7,923 nt of DNA from Deltaproteobacteria bacterium (GTDB lineage Bacteria; Myxococcota_A; Polyangia; Polyangiales; Houyiibacteriaceae): NCBI GenBank assembly GCA_027295555.1, contig JAPUKT010000098.1, positions 1 through 7,923 on the forward strand, written 5' to 3'. Shown here one piece after another: positions 1 to 6,051 of the stretch (position 1 is the first letter of the stretch; every line of letters begins with the position of its first letter). The position numbers and the translations under genes were made by a program. A model generated the notes under the pieces. The model was not told the DNA's origin, did not search any database, and saw only the letters and a program-made list of their open reading frames with translations.

Positions 1-2
1 AG

Positions 3-599
3 CTATGGGCGGAGCTGGCGGAGTACGACGAGATCGTGATGAAAGCGTTGAATCGCGATCCCGACAAGCGGTTCCAAACCGCCGACGAATTCGCCGAAGC
101 ACTTGACGCGGCGGCCGGCAAGGCTGGGATCGCCAAGACACGCGACGTTGCCGAGGTCGTCCGGTCGCTCGACGCCGAGAAGCTCCAACTCGAGCGACAA
201 CGCGTGCGAGACGCGATCGAGATACTGGGGCGAGCCGAGTTCGCCGGGTCCCAAGTGCCGATGCCCCGCGACGGCGCTGCGCAGGGGAGTCAGACGTACG
301 GTCGGGGCGGCGCGCCAGGGCCGGAGGGAAGCGTCTCGGGCATGCTGACCGACGGTACTCCCGTCATCGTGCGTGTGACATCCGACTCGACCCTGTTGAA
401 GTGGCTCGTCATGCTGCTGACTGTGCTCGTGTTCATGTATGCAGGCTTCTTGGTCCGGCAGCTGCTGGGTGCATCAAGTCGGCCCCAGGCCGCGGAGGCC
501 ATCGAAGCTGTGGCGCCGCCACCGGCCGTAGAAGCGGCGGCGGCGGAACCGGCTCGAGTGGAGCAACCGGCCGTCGAAGCAGCCCCCGCCGACCCCTAA
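3..599 (+). CDS. C-terminal part of a membrane-anchored Ser/Thr protein kinase (5' end outside window)
   Basis: The reading frame is open to the left edge and ends at TAA 597-599, leaving 198 visible residues. The first ~35 residues contain ALNRDPDKRFQTADEFAEAL, the typical end of the Hanks-type kinase C-lobe (conserved Arg of subdomain XI in an RDPxxRFQTAxEF context). The ATP-binding and catalytic loops must lie upstream. A charged, probably helical linker follows, then a low-complexity Gly/Pro stretch. One hydrophobic helix (about 396-464, LLKWLVMLLTVLVFMYAGFL) is followed by an Ala/Glu/Pro-rich tail. Known Hanks kinases of this layout have a cytoplasmic kinase domain and an extracytoplasmic tail. 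Substrates cannot be inferred. The gene lies upstream of pilC on the same strand, so a role in pilus or motility control is possible but unproven. The tail may continue in the +1 frame (see 575-651). Kinase identity is fairly sure despite the short domain remnant. Confidence 0.85.
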   Translation, partial: LWAELAEYDEIVMKALNRDPDKRFQTADEFAEALDAAAGKAGIAKTRDVAEVVRSLDAEKLQLERQRVRDAIEILGRAEFAGSQVPMPRDGAAQGSQTYGRGGAPGPEGSVSGMLTDGTPVIVRVTSDSTLLKWLVMLLTVLVFMYAGFLVRQLLGASSRPQAAEAIEAVAPPPAVEAAAAEPARVEQPAVEAAPADP

Positions 600-651
600 G
601 CCCGAGGCTGAGTCGGTCGATATCGACATCCAGAACCCCTATCGAAACTAG
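575..651 (+). other. Possible +1 frame continuation of the kinase tail past its TAA
   Basis: The in-frame stop reads GAC CCC TAA (591-599). Sliding one base forward on the CCCCT run gives CCT AAG and opens 17 more codons, KPEAESVDIDIQNPYRN, ending at TAG 649-651. The added residues continue the Pro/Glu/Ala style of the tail and then end in a non-repetitive motif, which looks more like a natural C-terminus than ...APADP. Two explanations fit: a one-base error or mutation in the C-rich run 582-596, or real +1 slippage at CCC-stop, a type of site known from other bacterial and phage genes. A 12-bp perfect palindrome at 616-627 lies inside the extension. The frame continuation is seen in the sequence; that it is translated is inference. 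Confidence 0.4.
616..627. repeat. 12-bp perfect palindrome GTCGATATCGAC
   Basis: This self-complementary 12-mer lies 16 bases downstream of the kinase stop codon. In the +1 frame it encodes Val-Asp-Ile-Asp. It has no T-tract, so it is not a convincing intrinsic terminator. It could be a chance palindrome or a binding site for a dimeric protein. Confidence 0.3.
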
Positions 652-730
652 GTCCGAGGCGATGTCAGTCAGAGCGGAATTGCGCCTCACTTTTGACCCC
701 GCGATCTCTGATCAGCTAGGATTTTGAGAG

Positions 731-752
731 GCCCGAACGGGATCGGGCGGAG
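731..752 (+). promoter_or_regulatory. Hairpin abutting the pilC Shine-Dalgarno
   Basis: GCCCGA (731-736) and TCGGGC (743-748) are exact reverse complements around a six-base loop. The purine-rich GGAG that serves as Shine-Dalgarno is at 749-752, directly after the hairpin and 5 nt before the ATG at 758. The ribosome binding site decides the pilC start. The hairpin has no following T-run, so it is unlikely to be a terminator. In the mRNA it could limit ribosome access or protect a processed 5' end. The structure is seen; any regulatory role is inference. Confidence 0.4.
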
Positions 753-757
753 ATTGC

Positions 758-1969
758 ATGGCCGAGTGGGTATACGAGGCGCGCACTCGCGCGGGTGAGG
801 TTCAGACGGGAATCATCGAGGCGGATAGCAAGGAAGCCGTCCAGACACGGCTCCGCGCACGCCAACTGAACCCGGTCAAGATCAAGAAGAAGGGCCGACA
901 GCTCAAGCTCTCGTTCGGCGTCGGCGTCACCTCGAAAGAGCTCGTCATCTTCACGCGACAGTTCGCCACGATGATCGACGCCGGCCTTCCGTTGGTCCAG
1001 TGCTTGGATATCCTGTCGAGCCGAGGCGATAACAAGAAGCTCAACGCCATCCTCAAGGACGTCAAAGAATACGTCGAGCAGGGTGGAACTTTCTCAGAGG
1101 GTCTCGCGCGCCATCCCAAGCTGTTCGACGAGCTGTTCGTCAACCTCGTACGCGCCGGTGAGATGGGCGGTATCCTCGATACGATTCTCAATCGGCTCGC
1201 ACTCTACATCGAGAAGAGGGTCAAGCTCGCCCGGCAGGTTCGCGGCGCCATGGTTTACCCGTCCGCAATCTTCTTCGTCGCGATCCTCGTCGTCGTCGTC
1301 ATGCTGGCGTGGGTCATTCCAAGCTTCAAAGAGATGTTCACGGAGTTCGGGGGTGAGGAGGGGCTTCCGGCGCTGACGCAGTTGGTGATTTCGGCCTCGG
1401 AAGGTTTCCTGGGCAACATCGTCTGGATCATCCTGGGCGCCGCGGCCCTCGTATTTAGCTTCACCTGGGTCTATCGGCAGCCAGTGGGCAAGCACTTCTT
1501 CCATAGGGCCCTATTGGTCATGCCTATAATGGGCCCGGTGATGCGCAAGATCTCGGTCGCTCGGTTCACGAGGACTCTTGGAACTTTGCTCTCAGCCGGC
1601 GTTCCCATCCTCGATTCGCTCGACGTCGTGAAGAAGTCAGCGGGCAACGTCGTCGTCGAAGCGGCAATCCAGGAGACCTCGAACAAGATCCGCGAAGGCC
1701 GAACCATGGCGGAGCCACTGATGGAGACCAACGTGTTCCCACCAATGGTCGTGCAGATGATCGGCGTGGGTGAGCAGACCGGCGCGCTAGATACGATGCT
1801 CAACAAGATCGCGGACTTCTACGAGGACGAGGTCGACGTTGCTGTCGCGGCCCTTACGTCGCTCCTCGAGCCTCTGATGATGGTTTTCATCGGTGGAATC
1901 GTGGGCACCATCCTGATCGCGATGTACCTACCGATCTTCTCGATCGCCGGCAAAGTAAACGCGGAGTGA
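758..1969 (+). CDS. pilC: Type IV pilus inner-membrane platform protein PilC (GspF/PilC family)
   Basis: This 403-residue protein has the full family length. PilC sits in the inner membrane, contacts the PilB and PilT ATPases and is needed for pilus extension and retraction. The N-terminus (MAEWVYEARTRAGEVQTG, then a basic KIKKK stretch) is typical. Two copies of the GspF helical domain follow: about residues 60-190, with FTRQFATMIDAGLPLVQCLD and a GEMGGILDTIL motif, and about 265-390, with FTRTLGTLLSAGVPILDSLD and a GEQTGALDTML motif. Hydrophobic helices lie at about 171-190, 217-237 and 367-392. The ATG at 758 is supported by GGAG 5 nt upstream. The stop overlaps the start of the PilS-like gene (GTGA, 1966-1969), implying translational coupling. 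GspF of a type II secretion system is the alternative, but the pilS neighbour favours PilC. Confidence 0.95.
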   Translation: MAEWVYEARTRAGEVQTGIIEADSKEAVQTRLRARQLNPVKIKKKGRQLKLSFGVGVTSKELVIFTRQFATMIDAGLPLVQCLDILSSRGDNKKLNAILKDVKEYVEQGGTFSEGLARHPKLFDELFVNLVRAGEMGGILDTILNRLALYIEKRVKLARQVRGAMVYPSAIFFVAILVVVVMLAWVIPSFKEMFTEFGGEEGLPALTQLVISASEGFLGNIVWIILGAAALVFSFTWVYRQPVGKHFFHRALLVMPIMGPVMRKISVARFTRTLGTLLSAGVPILDSLDVVKKSAGNVVVEAAIQETSNKIREGRTMAEPLMETNVFPPMVVQMIGVGEQTGALDTMLNKIADFYEDEVDVAVAALTSLLEPLMMVFIGGIVGTILIAMYLPIFSIAGKVNAE

Positions 1970-3681
1970 TTCAACCGCACGAGAGGTCGACCGAGCAGCG
2001 CGAGGAACCCCACCCGCACAGACGGCTTCAGTGGGTCCTCGCAGGTCGCCTCATCATCGCGACGGTGCTCCTGGGCACGACCCTGTACCTAGCACACGAC
2101 GCGATTCGGTATGGCCAATTCACACCGAGCTTCCTGCTGATCCTGATCTCGATCATCTACGGGTCGTCGATTCTCTTTGGAGTGTGGCTCTTGGCTGGAC
2201 GCCAAGAGCGAACGGTCGCCATGGCGGTCACGGGCCTCGACGTGCTTCTGATCACGGGGCTGGTGTACCTCACCGGAGGAGCCGGCAGCATCTTCTCGTT
2301 TCTGTATGGCGCCGAGATCCTGACGGCGGCGCTTACCCTCGGAGCCAGCGCGGCGTACTACACCGCAGCGACCTGTCTGACCTGCTACTTCCTCCAGGGG
2401 CTTGCGCTGAACATCGGTTGGTTGCCGCCTCCGCCGGACCAGCCTCTGAACCAATACATCCTGGACTCCAAGGATTTCATCTTCGCGTTGCTGTGGAACA
2501 TGGTGGGTATCGCGGCAGTTGCGCTTCTCGCGACCAACCTCGCGCGACGCGCTCAAGTGGTAGGCGCGCGACTGATCGCGGCAGAGGAAAGTGCCGCACG
2601 TCTCGCAAGGCTCAACGACGACATCGTGCGTTCGATCGCGTCCGGGCTCATCACGGCCAATGAGGAGGGGCGCATCCTCGGGATCAACCGGGCGGCTCGC
2701 GACATCCTTCGGGACCGTACCGGCTCGCTCTTGAACCGACCGCTCTCGACGGTGCTCCCCGGTCACGACGAAATACCCATGAGTGAGCCTCCTCGGCGTG
2801 CCGAAGCGGCGGGAAGGCGAGCCGACGGCACAGAGTTTCCGATGGGCTACATGATGAGCGCGCTCGTCGACGCCGAAGGCAACTCGTCCGGGCTTCTTCT
2901 CGCGTTTCAAGACCTAACCGAGATCAAGAACCTCAAGGACCAAGCCGAGCAGGCGCAGCGCCTTGCGGTCCTTGGACAGCTCGCCACGGGGCTTGCACAC
3001 GAAATCAGAAATCCGCTCAGCTCGATCTCGGGGTCGGTCGAAATGGTGCGCGAAGGCAACACCCTCGACCCCGAAGACCGCCACTTGTTGGGTATCGTGA
3101 TTTCGGAGGTCGATCGGCTCGACGCGCTCGTCACTACGATGCTGCAGGTCGGTCGACCGAGCCAGATTCACCTGGAGCTCCAAGACCTGCGTGCACTCGT
3201 CAGCGATGTGGTGGCCGTTGCTCGGGGCGAAGCCACCCAAAGCAACGGGCTCCGCATCGAAGAAAGTGCCCCGGACCATCCGATCATCGCCACGGTCGAC
3301 CCCGACAGGATGCGCCAAGTGGTGTGGAACCTGGTGAAGAACGCCGTCCAGGCGTCTCCGCACCGCGGCACCGTCGAGGTGCGCACTGGTCGCGACGATT
3401 CAGGTCGGGCGTTCCTCGAGGTGACCGACGAAGGGCAAGGGATCGACGAAGCGCAGCGGGGGCGCCTTTTCGACATGTTCTATTCGGGCCGGAGCCACGG
3501 CGTGGGGCTTGGGCTGGCGCTCGTGAAGCAGATCGTGGACCAGCATGAAGGTCGGATCGAGATCATCGACCGCCCCGACACGGGCACCTGCTTCCGGGTT
3601 ACGCTGCTACTCGAACACGAGTCCGTCAGGCCGAGCCCAAGAGCTCAGACAGGCGAGCACCTGGATCCTCGGCTCGCATGA
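1966..3681 (+). CDS. pilS: PilS-type membrane sensor histidine kinase
   Basis: This protein of 571 residues has about six hydrophobic segments in the first 190 residues (roughly 24-43, 55-77, 85-103, 106-126, 129-149, 170-190). A PAS domain follows (about 214-320, from LNDDIVRSIASGLITAN to AFQDLTEIKNLKDQ). Next is a HisKA dimerisation domain with H-box GLAHEIRNPLSSISGS (phospho-acceptor His345), then a HATPase_c domain with N-box NLVKNAVQAS (Asn459), G1 DEGQGI and G2 GVGLGLALV. This matches PilS, the sensor that in Pseudomonas and Myxococcus partners PilR to control pilin transcription. The start is GTG 1966, overlapping the pilC stop by 4 nt, which suggests coupled translation; a later start would cut into the first helix. 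No pilR follows. The last ~18 residues overlap the antisense end of trpC and fall outside the ATPase domain. The specific PilS name rests on the pilC neighbour and the six-helix sensor. Confidence 0.88.
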   Translation: MIQPHERSTEQREEPHPHRRLQWVLAGRLIIATVLLGTTLYLAHDAIRYGQFTPSFLLILISIIYGSSILFGVWLLAGRQERTVAMAVTGLDVLLITGLVYLTGGAGSIFSFLYGAEILTAALTLGASAAYYTAATCLTCYFLQGLALNIGWLPPPPDQPLNQYILDSKDFIFALLWNMVGIAAVALLATNLARRAQVVGARLIAAEESAARLARLNDDIVRSIASGLITANEEGRILGINRAARDILRDRTGSLLNRPLSTVLPGHDEIPMSEPPRRAEAAGRRADGTEFPMGYMMSALVDAEGNSSGLLLAFQDLTEIKNLKDQAEQAQRLAVLGQLATGLAHEIRNPLSSISGSVEMVREGNTLDPEDRHLLGIVISEVDRLDALVTTMLQVGRPSQIHLELQDLRALVSDVVAVARGEATQSNGLRIEESAPDHPIIATVDPDRMRQVVWNLVKNAVQASPHRGTVEVRTGRDDSGRAFLEVTDEGQGIDEAQRGRLFDMFYSGRSHGVGLGLALVKQIVDQHEGRIEIIDRPDTGTCFRVTLLLEHESVRPSPRAQTGEHLDPRLA

Positions 3682-4423
3682 GGTCCTCCCCGATCAGAAC
3701 AGCGTCGGCGCGGCCCTGAGCGACTTCTCGAAAATCGTCATTGGTGCGTACCCCGCTCATGAAGACGGTGACGCGTTCGGAGGGAACGCCCGCAACACAC
3801 TCATGAGCCATCCCCATGTCGACCTGGAAGGTCTGAAGGTTGCGAGCGTTGACCCCGACGATGGTCGAGCCCGCTGCGACCGCACGGTCGACTTCCTCGG
3901 CGTCAGCCGCCTCGACGACGGGTTCCATACCTAGCGCACGAGTATGCGCCATCAGCGACTCGAGCGCTTTGTCGCCGAGCGCGCGAACGATCAGCAAGAC
4001 GAGGGAAGCGCCCACATCGAACGCCAAGTCGACCTGCACTGGGTCGATGACGAAGCCTTTGAAGAGCACCGGAACCGAGACCGCCTCCGACACTCTCCTG
4101 ACCAAGAGCGGTGATCCCATGAAGTCCGACGCATCCGCAAGCACGCTGACGACCGACGCACCACCTCGTTCATAGGCACGGGCGACACGGACGCCCTCCC
4201 CGGCGCTCCACGTTCGAATGGTGCCTGCGCTCGGGCTTCGAAACTTGACCTCTGCCATCACCGACGGCAGGTCACCCGCTGCACGGCGAAGCGCTTCGAT
4301 CCCGCGTTCGGAACGCTCCGGTTCGGGCTCTCGCTGGAGCGGCCGTATCGCCTTGACGTGCCTTCGCCGTCGGAGGTTCTCACGACGAGTCCGGGCGAGA
4401 ATCTCGAAAAGGTAGTCGTTCAT
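3626..4423 (-). CDS. trpC: Indole-3-glycerol-phosphate synthase (divergent TrpC)
   Basis: This is a 265-residue TIM barrel of normal length. It converts CdRP to indole-3-glycerol phosphate, the fourth step from chorismate to tryptophan, in the cytoplasm. Family motifs are clear: MAEVKFRSPSAG (Glu58, Lys60), LFKGFVIDPVQV (Lys122, aligned with the catalytic general acid), PVVEAAD (Glu171, aligned with the catalytic base), GVNARNLQTF (Asn192) and a phosphate-site MSGV plus ADAVLIGEDLMR end. Several usually conserved residues differ: KDF is KGF, ESG is MSG and NNRDL is NARNL. The ATG at 4423 overlaps the trpD stop (ATGA, 4420-4423). The upstream Shine-Dalgarno is weak, so expression probably depends on coupling. 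The 3' end runs 56 bp into convergent pilS. Catalytic residues remain, so an active enzyme is likely. Confidence 0.9.
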   Translation of the reverse strand: MNDYLFEILARTRRENLRRRRHVKAIRPLQREPEPERSERGIEALRRAAGDLPSVMAEVKFRSPSAGTIRTWSAGEGVRVARAYERGGASVVSVLADASDFMGSPLLVRRVSEAVSVPVLFKGFVIDPVQVDLAFDVGASLVLLIVRALGDKALESLMAHTRALGMEPVVEAADAEEVDRAVAAGSTIVGVNARNLQTFQVDMGMAHECVAGVPSERVTVFMSGVRTNDDFREVAQGRADAVLIGEDLMRAEDPGARLSELLGSA

Positions 4424-5436
4424 AGGCTCTGTGTGAACTCCACCCAGCGTTGCAGGGTTTGGCGCGCGGCCCCGTTGTCGATCGCGGCGGCGGCTCGCTC
4501 GGCAGCGGCGCGGGTGTCTTCGGCCACTCCGGTCACCCGAAGCGCGGCGGCCGCGTTGAGCACGACCGCAATCCTTGCTGGACCTTCGGCACCGGAAAGG
4601 ACTTCGCGAATGATGTCGGCATTGCGTTCGGAGTCACCTCCGCGCAGCGCTTCGAGCGGCGCCTCCGGAAGCCCGAAGTCTGCTGGACTGAGCTCCGACA
4701 CGCGTACCTCACCGTCGACGAGCTCGGCCACGCGAGTGGGCCCAGCCGAAGAGATCTCGTCGAGACCACCATAGCCGTGCACCACCCATGCGGCGGTCAG
4801 GCCGAGTGCCCCAAGCGCCCACGCCAGTTGCTCGATGCGCGCCGGATCATAGACGCCCACGACCTGATGGGTCGCAGAGGCGGGATTGGACAGGGGGCCG
4901 AGCAGATTGAAGATGGTGCGAAGGCCGAGCTCCCGACGCACCGGAGCAGCGTGCTTCATCGCCGCATGATGACTTGGGGCATACAAGAACCCGATGCCCA
5001 CCTCCTCGATGGACCGTTGCGCCTGCGCCGGGGACAAGTCGATACGAACCCCGAGCGCTTCGAGCACGTCCGCGCTTCCGGCTTTGGACGACACCGCCCG
5101 ATTGCCGTGTTTCGCCACACTGACGCCACTCGCAGCCGCGACAATCGCAGCGGCAGTCGAAATGTTGAAGGTGTGTAGGCCGTCACCGCCGGTACCACAC
5201 GTATCGAGGAGAGGACCCTTGACCTTCGGTTGGATTTGGTCGCAATGCTTCCGCATCGTACGAGCCGCGGCGGCAATCTCGAGAGCGGACTCGCCCTTGA
5301 TGCGCAGCCCGATGACGAACGCGGCGATCTGCGCCGACGTCGCATGGCCAGTCAGGATCGCGTCCATGGCGCCTTCGACGTCACGCTCCGACAGATCGTG
5401 ACCCGCGACGAGCTCTTCGATCGCGTCCGAGATCAC
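4420..5436 (-). CDS. trpD: Anthranilate phosphoribosyltransferase TrpD
   Basis: This protein of 338 residues has the usual family length. It transfers phosphoribose from PRPP to anthranilate, the second step of tryptophan synthesis. The helical N-terminal domain (about 1-75) is followed by the PRPP/Mg site DTCGTGGDGLHTFNIST (78-94), KHGNRAVSSKAGSADVLEAL (109-128), the anthranilate-binding loop APSHHAAMKHAAPVRRELG (153-171) and FNLLGPLSNP. GLDE (224-227) is the usual acidic metal-binding motif. All key motifs look intact. The start is GTG 5434-5436 inside a GTGA overlap with the trpG stop. A GGGTGAG stretch (5448-5442 on the minus strand) 5 nt upstream supports this start. It lies between trpG and trpC with 4-nt overlaps on both sides, so the three genes are translated as a coupled unit. 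Confidence 0.96.
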   Translation of the reverse strand: MISDAIEELVAGHDLSERDVEGAMDAILTGHATSAQIAAFVIGLRIKGESALEIAAAARTMRKHCDQIQPKVKGPLLDTCGTGGDGLHTFNISTAAAIVAAASGVSVAKHGNRAVSSKAGSADVLEALGVRIDLSPAQAQRSIEEVGIGFLYAPSHHAAMKHAAPVRRELGLRTIFNLLGPLSNPASATHQVVGVYDPARIEQLAWALGALGLTAAWVVHGYGGLDEISSAGPTRVAELVDGEVRVSELSPADFGLPEAPLEALRGGDSERNADIIREVLSGAEGPARIAVVLNAAAALRVTGVAEDTRAAAERAAAAIDNGAARQTLQRWVEFTQSL

Positions 5437-6017
5437 GGCGACTCACCCGCGGGGAGCAACGAAAGCCAGTTGCGAATGAACTGGTGACCGTGCTCGGTCA
5501 GAAACGACTCGGGGTGGAACTGGACGCCCTCGATCGGGAGCTCCGTGTGCCGCAACCCCATTACCTCGCCTTCGTCGGTCCAGGCCGAGATCTCGAGCTC
5601 CTTCGGGATGGTGTCTCTTTTCACGATCAAGGAATGGTACCGGGTCGCGGTCAGCGGGCTCGGAAGCCCCTCGAACACGCCTTTCCCTTCGTGGATGATC
5701 TCGGAGGTTCGCCCGTGCATGAGTCGTTCAGCACGAACGATCGACGCACCGAAACGCTGGGCGATACTCTGGTGCCCGAGGCAGACCCCGAAGATCGGAG
5801 TCCGGCTCCCCAACTGCTCGATGATGTCGAGACTCACGCCAGCTTGTTCCGGTCTGCCGGGCCCCGGGCTGATCAAAACCCCGGCTGGAGCAAGCTTTTC
5901 CACCTCCGGCACGGTCACCGCGTCGTTTCGACGGACCACGACCTCGGCCCCAAGCTCGGCCAGATACTGCACGAGGTTGTAGGTGAAGGAGTCGTAGTTA
6001 TCGATGACCAGAATCAT
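5433..6017 (-). CDS. trpG: Anthranilate synthase component II / aminodeoxychorismate synthase glutaminase (TrpG/PabA)
   Basis: This is a 194-residue class I glutamine amidotransferase of normal length. It hydrolyses glutamine and passes ammonia to the chorismate-using subunit (TrpE, or PabB for folate). Visible motifs are MILVIDNYDSFTYNLVQYL at the N-terminus, SPGPGRPEQAG (oxyanion region, 50-60), the nucleophile loop GVCLGHQ (Cys79), LMHGRTS (99-105) and FHPES (His168, Glu170), giving the complete Cys-His-Glu triad. The ATG at 6017 has GAGG 4 nt upstream. Linkage to trpD and trpC suggests the anthranilate role. No trpE is in the window, and such subunits often serve both TrpE and PabB, so dual use is possible. 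It follows the hydrolase gene by 34 bp. Confidence 0.95.
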   Translation of the reverse strand: MILVIDNYDSFTYNLVQYLAELGAEVVVRRNDAVTVPEVEKLAPAGVLISPGPGRPEQAGVSLDIIEQLGSRTPIFGVCLGHQSIAQRFGASIVRAERLMHGRTSEIIHEGKGVFEGLPSPLTATRYHSLIVKRDTIPKELEISAWTDEGEVMGLRHTELPIEGVQFHPESFLTEHGHQFIRNWLSLLPAGESP

Positions 6018-6051
6018 GGATCCTCACCGCTAGCGGCTCGCCGAGAGCGCG
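6018..6051. other. 34-bp gap between the hydrolase gene and trpG, with a 10-bp palindrome
   Basis: The gap contains the perfect palindrome CCGCTAGCGG at 6027-6036 and, on the minus strand, the GAGG ribosome binding site of trpG. No T-tract or long stem marks a terminator and no leader-peptide attenuator is visible. Read-through from the hydrolase gene into trpG is the simplest reading. Confidence 0.4.

Larger units (their letters stand above)
600..757. other. Intergenic region between the kinase gene and pilC
   Basis: These 158 bases hold the possible +1 continuation of the kinase (to 651), a 12-bp palindrome (616-627), a GC hairpin (731-748) and the pilC Shine-Dalgarno. I see no convincing sigma70 -35/-10 pair, no sigma54 GG-N10-GC element and no intrinsic terminator. 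pilC could therefore be co-transcribed with the kinase or driven by a promoter I cannot recognise. Confidence 0.5.

Noticed and set aside
662..727. 21-codon small frame upstream of pilC (MSVRAELRLTF...)
   Set aside because: The GAGG before the ATG is only 2-3 nt away, there is no similarity I recognise, and the length is within chance expectation.
731..748. Intrinsic terminator before pilC
   Set aside because: The stem is good, but it is followed by GGAGATTGC and not a T-run.
2089..2910. 273-codon open frame antisense to pilS
   Set aside because: It lies opposite a clearly conserved gene. Long antisense frames are common in GC-rich DNA, and the product is rich in Arg/His/Gln with no recognisable motif.
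4450..5178. 242-codon plus-strand frame opposite trpD
   Set aside because: Shadow of trpD, whose protein has all family motifs; the shadow product shows no domain.
6018..6051. trp attenuator or leader peptide before trpG
   Set aside because: Only 34 bp are available, with no Trp-codon run and no alternative hairpins or T-tract.
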